Of a stretch of DNA of 64,000 bases, positions 52,647 through 60,458 are shown in pieces (position 1 is the stretch's first letter; every line of letters begins with the position of its first letter). The stretch spans positions 1 through 64,000 of the forward strand of contig JAICJH010000019.1 of the NCBI GenBank assembly GCA_025928545.1, in the 5' to 3' direction. The stretch is from Bryobacteraceae bacterium. Lineage in GTDB: Bacteria; Acidobacteriota; Terriglobia; Bryobacterales; Bryobacteraceae. A program made the translations under genes and the position numbers. The notes below the pieces were generated by a model that was not told the origin of the DNA, made no database searches, and worked only from the letters and a program-made list of their open reading frames with translations.

Positions 52647-54332
52647 TTAGTTGGCTGGTGGATTCGGCAAGCGATCAGCCAGATACATCGGCTGCCAGTT
52701 GCCGCCACCACCTCCACGCAGGCCACTGCCACCCTGACGCGCGATATGGAAGGCCACCGCGTCGCCCGGTTTCAGTTTGGACTGAATACGGGTTACGTCG
52801 GCCGGCGTGTTGACCGCTTCGCGATTCACTTCGAGCAGGATGTCGCCCTTGGCAAGACCAATGCCATCCGCGAAGGAATTCGGTTCCACCGATTCGACTA
52901 CGACGCTGCCGGTCCCGGTGTAACCAAGGCCCTGCTTCTCGGAAGCGCTCAGGGTGCCGATGCTGATGCCGAATTTCTGGACGCCTTCGGAGTTCTTCTC
53001 TCCGGGGGCTGCGGAAGAAACCATCGGCGTATCGCTGAAGGTCTTGGCACGGTCGGCTACGGTTATTTCTATCGTCTTCGGCGCCTTATCGCGCATGATG
53101 CCGAATTTCAGGATGCTGCCGATCGGACTGTCCGCCACCATATCGATCAGGTCCTGACCTTTGGCAATCTTCTTGCCGTCGATGGAGACGATCACGTCCT
53201 GAGGTTTAAGGCCAGCTTTCTCGGCCGGTCCGCCTTTGACCACTTCCTGAACGAAGACGCCCTGTTTCACGCCACCGTAAACATCGAGCAAGGCCGGTGT
53301 CCGGGTGGGATCTTCGTTGAAGGTGATGCCGATGGAACCGCGGGTCATCTTACCTTCTTTGATGATGGTGTTATAGACCTTGACCGCCGTATTGCTGGGG
53401 AGGGCAAAGCCGATACCCTGATAACCGCCGCTTTCGCTGGCAATCATGGTGTTGATGCCGATGACTTCCCCATTCACATTGAGGGGCGGGCCGCCGCTGT
53501 TGCCTGGATTGATGGCGGCATCGGTCTGGATGAAGTGCTGGAAGCTGTTGCGTGTGCGGGGGGCCGGGCCTTCGGTCGGCTCGGGCACGTCGCGGGAAAG
53601 GGCGCTGATAATACCGGCGGTCACGGTCGCCTGAAAGCCGAGCGGAGAACCGATGGCCACTGCCCAATCGCCGACCTGCATGGAATCGGAATTGCCGATC
53701 CTCGCGACGACGAGGTCCCGCTTATCGATCTTGATGACCGCCAGATCCGTTTCCGAATCCGTACCGATGACGCGGGCGGGATATTCGGTGTCGTCGTTGG
53801 TAAATTTGACGGTGATCTTGGTGGCTTTGTCGACGACGTGGTTATTGGTCAGGATGTAGCCGTTCTTGTCCACAACGACGCCCGAACCCAGCGCGCGTGA
53901 GGGCATCTGTTCGCCACCAAATGGATTGATCTGTATTCCACCGCCGCCGCCTCCAAAGAAGCGCCGAAACTGATCTTCGAGGGAGTTACCGCCGTTGTCG
54001 CCTTCATCGCCGTTATCGGGGGTGGCTCGCCCTTGTCCGCCACGCCGACCGCCGCGATTGCTGGCCTGCGGGCTGGTGCGCGAACCGAATTCCACGGAAA
54101 TGTTGACTACGGAAGGTTCGACTTTCTTGGCGATGGACGAGAAAGTACTCTGCATCTCGCTCTTCGAGGGGATGACGAGCGGCGTCGCGTCGGGGGCTGC
54201 GCTGCCCTGGTCTTTCGCTGCCTTGACGCCGGTTTGAACCACGGTACCGATCAGGACTCCGAGCGCCAGAGTGAAAACAATAACGGTGGACGTGAGGAAC
54301 TTCTGGTTCCTTGCTTTGTCGTAAAAACTCAT
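52647..54332 (-). CDS. htrA: HtrA/DegP-family periplasmic serine protease with two PDZ domains
   Basis: 561 residues. Membrane anchor at about 12-35 (FLTSTVIVFTLALGVLIGTV). The trypsin-like domain holds the complete triad: His165 in LTNNHVV, Asp196 in SETDLAVIK and Ser279 in NPGNSGGP. An Arg/Gly-rich segment (NRGGRRGGQGRATPDNGDEG, about 92-111) and a Gly run lie between the anchor and the catalytic domain. Two PDZ domains follow (VQEVVKGGPAEKAGLKPQDV and VESVEPNSFADGIGLAKGDI). It degrades or refolds damaged envelope proteins. The gene overlaps the DMT transporter stop by four bases and is followed by a terminator. GC-rich low-complexity glycine tail at the C terminus (GLRGGGGGNW). Confidence 0.96.
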   Translation of the reverse strand: MSFYDKARNQKFLTSTVIVFTLALGVLIGTVVQTGVKAAKDQGSAAPDATPLVIPSKSEMQSTFSSIAKKVEPSVVNISVEFGSRTSPQASNRGGRRGGQGRATPDNGDEGDNGGNSLEDQFRRFFGGGGGGIQINPFGGEQMPSRALGSGVVVDKNGYILTNNHVVDKATKITVKFTNDDTEYPARVIGTDSETDLAVIKIDKRDLVVARIGNSDSMQVGDWAVAIGSPLGFQATVTAGIISALSRDVPEPTEGPAPRTRNSFQHFIQTDAAINPGNSGGPPLNVNGEVIGINTMIASESGGYQGIGFALPSNTAVKVYNTIIKEGKMTRGSIGITFNEDPTRTPALLDVYGGVKQGVFVQEVVKGGPAEKAGLKPQDVIVSIDGKKIAKGQDLIDMVADSPIGSILKFGIMRDKAPKTIEITVADRAKTFSDTPMVSSAAPGEKNSEGVQKFGISIGTLSASEKQGLGYTGTGSVVVESVEPNSFADGIGLAKGDILLEVNREAVNTPADVTRIQSKLKPGDAVAFHIARQGGSGLRGGGGGNWQPMYLADRLPNPPAN

Positions 54333-55219
54333 AAAGTTTGTGTCTCCGATTTGGTGCTTTTTAGTTCGACCAGCAGAACGCCTGCGAGGATGAGGCCAGC
54401 TCCCATTTTACCGCGATTCGATAACGCCTCTCCCGTCACCACATACGACGTGAGCCATGCCACCGCTGGTTCGAGCGCCAGGATCAGCGCCGCCCGTGTC
54501 GGCGTGGTGTATTGCTGGGCCCACGCCATGGTAGTGAACGCCAATGCCGTAGCGAGCAATCCGGTCGCCAGCAAAGCGGCTCCCAGAGCCGGGGTGGCAT
54601 GGAATGTCACCGGACCAAAGGCGAGCGCCGACACAAACCCGAGTACGGCAGCCACCGCCATCTGGACGACGGCCAAAGTCTCAAAACCAAGCGCCTTTGA
54701 ATAATGAGCCAGCACGACAAAATGAAAGGCAAACGTTACCGCGCACAGCAGGCTGAGAAAATCCCCCCTGGTCATGGTAAATCTTCCAGGAGGGAGCGTC
54801 ATCAAAGCCATGCCGATTGAAGCGATGAGAACCCCGAGCAACTCGGACATTCGCGGTCTGCTCTTATAGACGAGCGAATTCACCAAAGGTACCATCGGGA
54901 TGGATAAACCGGTCACGAAGGCCGACTTAGAGGGCGTAGTCAGCGACAATCCCTCGATCTGGAAGACAAAAGCGGCGAACAGGAGGCCTCCGATCAGCAG
55001 CCCTGGCGCAACGGCCGATCGGCGCATCCGGGTCCGGTAGAGGACGCCCAGAACGACGGCCGCAATGGAAAACCGGGCCGCCAGAAAGAGAAGCGGGGAT
55101 ATGTCGGCGAGGGCCGCCTTGATGACGACAAAAGTCGTGCCCCAGACGACGGCCAGACCGAGGAGCGCCCATTCGGCGCGGGCACGCAACCCTGGCGCGG
55201 CACCGGTGTGCGAAGACAA
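54329..55219 (-). CDS. DMT-superfamily transporter (EamA type)
   Basis: 296 residues with ten transmembrane helices in two five-helix EamA halves. Typical blocks are WGTTFVVIKAALADISPLLF, AARFSIAAVVLGVL, LTTPSKSAFVTGLSIPMVPL, and in the second half FETLAVVQMAVAAVLG and YTTPTRAALILALEPAVAWL. These carry metabolites or drugs across the inner membrane; the substrate is not known. The ATG is five bases after the M20 peptidase stop, and the stop overlaps the htrA start. Part of the unit SEC-C, M20, DMT, htrA. Confidence 0.93.
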   Translation of the reverse strand: MSSHTGAAPGLRARAEWALLGLAVVWGTTFVVIKAALADISPLLFLAARFSIAAVVLGVLYRTRMRRSAVAPGLLIGGLLFAAFVFQIEGLSLTTPSKSAFVTGLSIPMVPLVNSLVYKSRPRMSELLGVLIASIGMALMTLPPGRFTMTRGDFLSLLCAVTFAFHFVVLAHYSKALGFETLAVVQMAVAAVLGFVSALAFGPVTFHATPALGAALLATGLLATALAFTTMAWAQQYTTPTRAALILALEPAVAWLTSYVVTGEALSNRGKMGAGLILAGVLLVELKSTKSETQTL

Positions 55220-55224
55220 GGCGG

Positions 55225-56544
55225 TCAGGCTGTCTCACCCTGGACCGCAAGCAATGCGGCCGCGGTGAGGAGAGCCCGTTTTAAGCCTAAATCCCTGCCC
55301 GCGGGCCGGTACCACTCGGAAGTAGTATGGGCTCCGCCGCCATGACCGCCGGCACCGATGGAGACGGCCTGAATCCCCATTGACAGCGGGATGTTGGCAT
55401 CGGTGGAAGCGCAGTCGGGCCGGGCGCGAATGCCGAGGTGCGCGTCCACGCCGCGTAAAGCAACCAGGAGGGGGGCGTCGTTATCCAGTTTGCCGCCGGG
55501 CCGACGTCCGATTTCGCGAATTTTCGCGCTGACTTTGCCCCCGATTGCCCGGGAGTTTTCAGTCTCCTCGGCCTGGACTACGGCATCGTGAAGGGCAGCC
55601 GCCAGAGTGTCGATGCGCCGGTCGTCTTCCGAACGGATATCGATCTTGACTCGTGCGAGCGCGGGAATGGCATTGATGCCGGAGCCGCCCTCGATCAGGC
55701 CGGCGTTGACGGAGACGCGCGGGACAGACTTCGGGTCGAGCGGAGTTCGATCCACAAAATCGGCCACCGCCCGGGTAAGAGCGTGCACCGGGTTGCCGGT
55801 GCCGAAATCGCTCCAGCTGTGCCCGCCGGGTCCGGCAAAGGTCACTTCGAAGCGACGACTGCCGAGGGCGTGGGTGGTGATGTGATCGAGGGAAGCGCCA
55901 TCGAGCACCAGGAACGCGGCGATCTGGGCAACGAGCGACGGTTGCGCGCAGATGTGGCGAATCCCGCGAAGATTCCCTTCCCCTTCCTCCCCGGTGTTGG
56001 CAATCAGGAGGATGCGACGCCAGAGATTCTCTTCCGCGCCATATGGCGGCGCCTGGCTAATCGCGCGGGCTATGGCGAGCAGGGCGGCGAGACCGGCCCC
56101 ATTATCGGAGACGCCCGGACCCAGCAGAATTCCTTCCGGATCAACCGTAATATCTTCTTTGATGCGCGGGGCAAGAACGGTATCGAGATGGGCGGTGATC
56201 GCCACGAGAGCACCGGCGGGATGCGGATCAAGCGAGGCGAGCACGTTGCCTTCGCTATCGATGCCGGCGTGCCAGCCAAGGCCGCGGAATTGCGCGGCCA
56301 TCCACTCGGCGCGCGCCATTTCGTGGAATGTGGGCGCGGGAATGCGGCAAAGCTGCGCGTGGATATCGTTCACCCACTGCTTCTCCTTCGTAAAGTACTG
56401 GAGGGCCTCGCGGACACCGCGGCGGTCGGCAATGTCGCCGACGCTATTGGCCGCGCTGGGGGTCTGGGTCGCCACAGATTCAGTGTAGCGAGCGTAAGTA
56501 TGGCGTACGGGCATGTCGGGATCAGTTTTTGCGGGCGCGCTCAT
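55225..56544 (-). CDS. M20-family metallopeptidase
   Basis: 439 residues; the ATG at 56544 overlaps the stop of the SEC-C gene by one base, supporting this start over one at 56586. The dinuclear zinc site of M20/M28 is visible: ITAHLDTVLAP (His, Asp), SDNGAGLAALLAIA, ANTGEEGEGNLRG (Glu-Glu) and VLDGASLDHI, with GGHSWSDFGTGNPVHALTRA from the dimerisation lid and GAGGHGGGAHTTSEWYRPAG at the end. These enzymes remove N-terminal residues from tri- or dipeptides, or deacylate amino acids (peptidase T-like). No signal peptide, so cytoplasmic. Confidence 0.94.
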   Translation of the reverse strand: MSAPAKTDPDMPVRHTYARYTESVATQTPSAANSVGDIADRRGVREALQYFTKEKQWVNDIHAQLCRIPAPTFHEMARAEWMAAQFRGLGWHAGIDSEGNVLASLDPHPAGALVAITAHLDTVLAPRIKEDITVDPEGILLGPGVSDNGAGLAALLAIARAISQAPPYGAEENLWRRILLIANTGEEGEGNLRGIRHICAQPSLVAQIAAFLVLDGASLDHITTHALGSRRFEVTFAGPGGHSWSDFGTGNPVHALTRAVADFVDRTPLDPKSVPRVSVNAGLIEGGSGINAIPALARVKIDIRSEDDRRIDTLAAALHDAVVQAEETENSRAIGGKVSAKIREIGRRPGGKLDNDAPLLVALRGVDAHLGIRARPDCASTDANIPLSMGIQAVSIGAGGHGGGAHTTSEWYRPAGRDLGLKRALLTAAALLAVQGETA

Positions 56545-57344
56545 CAGGCGGCTTGCGGCATGGGGGCTGCGTGGCGACCGCAGCAACGCTTATATTTCTG
56601 TCCGGAGCCGCAGGCGCAGCGCGAATTGCGAGAAGGCTGGGTTTGTTTTGCAACGGGGGCGGGCGAGAGCGCCGGGGGCAGAACGGGATCGGCGAGCATA
56701 AAGTCGAGTCGCGCTTTGGCGAGTGTGGCATTCAGCCGCTTCTCGCGTTCGAAAATTCTTTCGTCGTGCGTTGCCCCTTCGTCAATGGCTTTCCTGATTG
56801 CACGGAAGTCGGCGACGACGCCGAGCCAGGAGAGATCGTCGCCGGCGTCGGATGTTTCGTGGCGCATGTGGCGCTCGGTCTGAAGCTTGCGCAGTTCGGA
56901 AGTGCAGCGGTGAAGGAGGCGATGACACTGGGCGCGGGCGCGATCCACGGAGGACTGGAGCCTGGCGGTGGCTTCGTTTTGCATGGGGTCCGGGATGGGG
57001 CGGTCAGCGGCTGGCTCGGCGCCGACTGCGTCGAGTTGGGCGCAGGTATCGACGAGGGCGGATTCGACATCCGCGCAACGGCGGAGACGCCACATGGCGC
57101 GACGGATCTCGTCGGCCAGATTGAGTTCGAGTTGCCCGACGGGGATGAGATCGCAGTTGAGAGTTTCGGTGAGCTCATCGTAGGCCGATTCTTCACCGGG
57201 GCGGATGAAGTCTTTGGTGGCGAAGAGGCCGGATTTGAGCGCGTTTTTGGCGGAGGCGGCCTGGCCGGCTTCGGTGCGGGGTCCGGTGGAGAGTTGGGCG
57301 TTGGCTATGTTGGCGGCGATTTTTTCTGGCGACGGGGATGACAT
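56544..57344 (-). CDS. SEC-C motif protein with N-terminal 'STGPRT' motif
   Basis: 266 residues. The N terminus has the motif IAANIANAQLSTGPRTEAGQ and SAKNALKSGLF, common at the start of small bacterial proteins of unknown role. The middle is helical and charged (ERHMRHETSDAGDD). At the very end is a zinc-binding SEC-C motif, CACGSGQKYKRCCG, as in the C terminus of SecA and many unrelated proteins. The gene heads the operon; the M20 gene follows with a one-base overlap. The N-terminal motif family often occurs near mobile DNA but no mobile element is seen here. Confidence 0.85.
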   Translation of the reverse strand: MSSPSPEKIAANIANAQLSTGPRTEAGQAASAKNALKSGLFATKDFIRPGEESAYDELTETLNCDLIPVGQLELNLADEIRRAMWRLRRCADVESALVDTCAQLDAVGAEPAADRPIPDPMQNEATARLQSSVDRARAQCHRLLHRCTSELRKLQTERHMRHETSDAGDDLSWLGVVADFRAIRKAIDEGATHDERIFEREKRLNATLAKARLDFMLADPVLPPALSPAPVAKQTQPSRNSRCACGSGQKYKRCCGRHAAPMPQAA

Positions 57345-57542
57345 TTGATCCTTTCGAGTTGTGGCGCGGTTTTGGCGGGCGGGAAGGCGCGCAACTGCTT
57401 CCCCGATTCGAGGATACGGGCGATGTCAATAGATATGGGGGATTTTGGAGGAGGGTTTGTTGAAAACAGGGGGAATAAAAGTGCGATTTCGCCGTGATCG
57501 GCTTGCAGAACTTTTTGAAAAACGGGAAAATGCGGAATGGCC

Positions 57543-57568
57543 GCCGATAAACGCCGATGCACGCCGAT
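57543..57568 (+). repeat. Three copies of GCCGAT at exactly ten-base period
   Basis: GCCGAT begins at 57543, 57553 and 57563, each separated by four AT-rich bases. It lies upstream of the PQQ propeller gene, 42 bases before its ATG. A ten-base spacing puts the copies on one face of the helix, which could suit a regulator. It is short and could be chance. Confidence 0.4.
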
Positions 57569-57609
57569 TTTGATTTTTGAATCAGGCAAAGCAGAAGGAG
57601 ATACAGTTG

Positions 57610-59040
57610 ATGAGTAAACGTAACTACTGGCGCCGAGCGACTTCGGTTGTGGCGCTTCTCTGCGGTGCGACGTGCATTTGCATCGCGGCTGACAGCGCGG
57701 GACACGACTGGCCACAGTTTGGCTGGGACGCAGCCAGTTCCGGCGCCTCTCCGGATCCGACGAGCATAACTGCAACCAATGCCGGATCACTGGTGCGGCA
57801 CCAGGTCGAATTGGCCGGCGTTGCCGATTCGTCCCCCATTTATCTGCACGATGTCATGGTGAAAGGCGCCAGGCACGATGTCTTTTTCGTGTTAACCGCC
57901 TATGGCAAAACCATCGCGGTAGATGCAGAAAAGGCGGCAATCCTCTGGGAATATACACCTCCGCAGTACGACACCTGGAATACAACCGCGCAGCTGACTA
58001 ACAGCACACCCGCCGCGGATCCGGATCGCCTGCACATTTATACGACCGCGCCCGATGGCATCATCCGTAAGCTGACGGTGGCCGAGGGCAAAGAGGTATG
58101 GGCTACTCCGGTTACGCTGCTGCCCGCGCGCGAAAAAATGGACTCGCCTCTGCGGATATTCAAGGGCCATGTGGTGGCCGTCACGGGCGGATATATCGGC
58201 GACCGACCGCCTTATCAGGGGCACGTGGCAGTTCTCGACGCGAAAGACGGCAAGCTGCTGCATGTGTGGAACTCGCTATGCAGCGACCGCCCCGGCCTGC
58301 TGGCGCCGGATTCGTGCGCCGCTACTCAATCGGCAATATGGGGCCGGGCAGGCGCGGTGATTGACCCCGCTACGGGGAATATTTTTGTGGCCACCGGCAA
58401 CGGTCCGTATGACGGTAAGACCAGTTGGGGCGATGCGCTGATCGAACTGGACCCGGACGCCACGAAGATGATCGGCAACTGGACGCCGACGAACAATGCG
58501 GAACTTCGGGCTCGCGATGTGGACATGGGTTCCGCTTCACCTGTGCTACTGGGTGGCGGGTATCTTGCGCAGGGAGGTAAGGATCGGTTGTTCCGGCTGA
58601 TGAAGATCGCCTCGATCGCCGGTGCGTCTCCAAATCAAAACAATGATCCGGTGACGGTGCCGACGCCTTCAGGCGATCGTCTGTTTACGGCGGCGGCGGT
58701 GTGGCATCACGGGGCCGATACCTGGATGTTTGCCGCTGACGCCGGCGGTACCGCGGCCTGGACCTTGAAAGATGGCAAACTTTCAGAGGTCTGGAAGAAT
58801 GGCAACGGGGGTACGAGTCCGGTAGTTGCCGGGGGCTTGGTGTACGTTTATGACATTGCGGGCAAGCTACGAATTTACGATGCTGAAAAGGGTCTGAAGG
58901 TGGCGGAGCTGGAATGCGGGCCCGGACACTGGAACAGTCCTATCGTCGTTGACGGAATGATCGCATTGCCTGAGGGGAATACCAGACGACAGGCACCGGC
59001 GACGGGTGTGCTCGATATATGGAGGTTGCCGGGGAAATAG
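57610..59040 (+). CDS. Exported PQQ-type beta-propeller protein
   Basis: 476 residues starting MSKRNYWRRATSVVALLCGA with AGGAG nine bases upstream; a longer start at 57577 is not needed. A signal peptide runs to about residue 27. The body is an eight-bladed beta-propeller with PQQ-like repeats: WPQFGWDAASSGASPDPTS, PLRIFKGHVVAVTGGYIGDR, GRAGAVIDPATGNIFVATGN, GGYLAQGGKDRLFRLMKIA, VYVYDIAGKLRIYDAEKGLK, LECGPGHWNSPIVVDGMIAL. Quinoprotein dehydrogenase or BamB-like scaffold are the two options; I cannot see a full set of PQQ-binding residues. It is alone between an intergenic region with a ten-base repeat and the toxin-antitoxin region. Confidence 0.88.
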   Translation: MSKRNYWRRATSVVALLCGATCICIAADSAGHDWPQFGWDAASSGASPDPTSITATNAGSLVRHQVELAGVADSSPIYLHDVMVKGARHDVFFVLTAYGKTIAVDAEKAAILWEYTPPQYDTWNTTAQLTNSTPAADPDRLHIYTTAPDGIIRKLTVAEGKEVWATPVTLLPAREKMDSPLRIFKGHVVAVTGGYIGDRPPYQGHVAVLDAKDGKLLHVWNSLCSDRPGLLAPDSCAATQSAIWGRAGAVIDPATGNIFVATGNGPYDGKTSWGDALIELDPDATKMIGNWTPTNNAELRARDVDMGSASPVLLGGGYLAQGGKDRLFRLMKIASIAGASPNQNNDPVTVPTPSGDRLFTAAAVWHHGADTWMFAADAGGTAAWTLKDGKLSEVWKNGNGGTSPVVAGGLVYVYDIAGKLRIYDAEKGLKVAELECGPGHWNSPIVVDGMIALPEGNTRRQAPATGVLDIWRLPGK

Positions 59041-59134
59041 GGGACTATGTCGTGCGTGGGGCGAATTGAATCGGATAGCGCGAGAAGGCCGACGAGATAG
59101 CCCAGACGTCATAATACGGTCTGAGACTTTAGTT

Positions 59135-59407
59135 ATGATCTGCAATGCCGAGGATCTCTCCCCTGACCAGCAGGCCGCTGTCGAAACGCTCCTGGGACGT
59201 CGCGTGCAGGCGGGGGAAGCGGTCAGCGTCCGTACTTTCGAGCCGGTCAGCGTTTCGCATCAGCGGAGACTCGAAATTGCCGACGAGTTGAGGAAGTATT
59301 TTGCCGACGTAGACGCCAGCCGCAGGACGGCCCCGGAGGAACAAGCCGAAGAGATTATCACTGAAGCGATGCGAAGCGTTCGCCCCGGGTATCGTCCTCA
59401 TCAGTGA
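59135..59407 (+). CDS. Antitoxin of a decayed VapC-type toxin-antitoxin pair
   Basis: 90 residues starting MICNAEDLSPDQQAAVETLL; the upstream extension to 59006 is not coding. It is acidic and helical (RLEIADELRKYFADVDASRR, EEQAEEIITEAMRSV), the size and charge of antitoxins that precede PIN toxins. Its TGA overlaps the GTG of the toxin remnant (GTGA), the usual coupled arrangement. The reading frame is intact from start to stop with no lesions, although the toxin partner is dead. Identification as an antitoxin rests on size and position and not on a family match. Confidence 0.75.
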   Translation: MICNAEDLSPDQQAAVETLLGRRVQAGEAVSVRTFEPVSVSHQRRLEIADELRKYFADVDASRRTAPEEQAEEIITEAMRSVRPGYRPHQ

Positions 59408-59820
59408 GAATTCTCCTCGACACCTCCATCCTCGTTCGAGGACATGGGAGTTCCAAAAGTCTGGCCCGCGACCTCCTGATAGGATCGTCGAGTCGAACCA
59501 TATTCTGCTTCTGTCAAACGAGATGCTGTTCTAGTTGGCGAAGGTCCTGCGTTATCCTCACATGCTGGAACTCCATGGCCTTTCGGAGAAACGCATTCAC
59601 GATTTACGTTGCATCTTTGCGTGAGGCCGCTGAAATCGTGGTACCGGATCCCCTGTTGATCGCGCCGATACGCGATGGACGTTCTCTGCACGAGGGATGG
59701 GGATTTCTTCAAACCCCCGACGGAGGAGTTCCTTCGCAAGGCCGGAATATTAGTTTTGGACGACTTTGCTCTGATTCAGCGCTTGCGCTCCTGCTCTGTA
59801 CTGAGGCCGAGGTTCCGTGA
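59404..59820 (+). pseudogene. PIN-domain toxin remnant, multiply frameshifted
   Basis: The GTG at 59404 begins RILLDTSILVRGHGSSKSLA and RDLLI, the PIN N terminus with its first catalytic Asp. A shift of frame then gives NHILLLSNEMLF, a TAG stop at 59532-59534, and LAKVLRYPHMLELHGLSEKR. The original frame returns for REAAEIVVPDPLLIAPIRD. A third frame (from 59675) gives MDVLCTRDGDFFKPPTEEFL and RKAGILVLDDFALIQRLRS. Between IAPIRD and MDVLC about 15 codons seem missing compared with relatives as I recall them. So there are at least two frameshifts, a nonsense codon and an internal deletion. The toxin cannot be made. Confidence 0.85.
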
Positions 59821-59934
59821 CACCGGCAAGATTTCTGGCTCATCCGTGTTCTTAGTGGGGAAACTGGATTTCTCGCACGCAGGTGCAAGACCGAGACTTG
59901 TCTCAGAGGCTGCTTAACCTGATACGGCTTTGCA

Positions 59935-60115
59935 TTAATACGGGATTTTGACGATTAGATTTTGCCAATCGTTCGGGCGATCGTCTGCCCAGATCAGAAT
60001 CAGAGCGTCAACCACATCGCGGATTGGCGCGCTTTGAGGAACTACGACCAGTATTCCCGGACTCGCGACTCGCGATTCTCTTAAGGTCGTTGTCAGCCTG
60101 AAAACGGATGCTCAA
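59935..60115 (-). pseudogene. DUF5615-type PIN-like toxin remnant with internal deletion
   Basis: On the minus strand a TTG (60115) overlapping the antitoxin TGA opens SIRFQADNDLKRI, the start of DUF5615 toxins. It is joined to SPGILVVVPQSAPIRDVVDA and LILIWADDRPNDWQNLIVKI-PY, the family's C terminus, read to TAA at 59935-59937. The middle of the protein, roughly half of it, is absent and the two pieces are out of frame, so in-frame translation from the TTG stops early. A direct repeat of seven bases, ACTCGCG, occurs twice at 60061-60074, at the deletion junction, which is the mark of slippage or short-repeat recombination. It is the second dead toxin in this small region. Confidence 0.8.
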
Positions 60116-60441
60116 TGCTTCGCCAGATCCGGAGCGGACACTTCACGTCGCGCCCGCTCCAGACGGGCGTACAGTTCAGGGCGGCTTTCGCTCAAAAGAG
60201 GGACAGAGCGCAGGATTTCCTCTTCGCCTTCGCGAATGTTGATATCAACTTCGTCGTCATGAGCGAGGTAGAACGTAATCGCACCGTAGACTTGCTCCAG
60301 GCTCAGGAAGGAGAAATTCTGGCGAATCGTCCCCGGCGAGTCGCCGGCCTTAAAGGAATACACAATGGAGTCCAGTGAGACACGTGTGCCGGCGATGTAG
60401 AATCCGCCGTTTCGCTGTTCGATGTACTCGCGTATCTGCAT
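60112..60441 (-). CDS. DUF433-family antitoxin
   Basis: 109 residues. GFYIAGTRVSLDSIVYSFKA followed by GDSPGTIRQNFSFLSLEQVY is the DUF433 signature, a winged-helix DNA-binding antitoxin normally followed by a DUF5615 PIN-like toxin. The toxin that follows here (59935-60115) is destroyed. The antitoxin frame is intact. It lies 17 bases past the stop of the VWFA-related gene at 60459-62324, so it may be expressed as the tail of that transcript. Confidence 0.86.
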   Translation of the reverse strand: MQIREYIEQRNGGFYIAGTRVSLDSIVYSFKAGDSPGTIRQNFSFLSLEQVYGAITFYLAHDDEVDINIREGEEEILRSVPLLSESRPELYARLERARREVSAPDLAKH

Positions 60442-60458
60442 GGGGGAACTTGCAGCGG

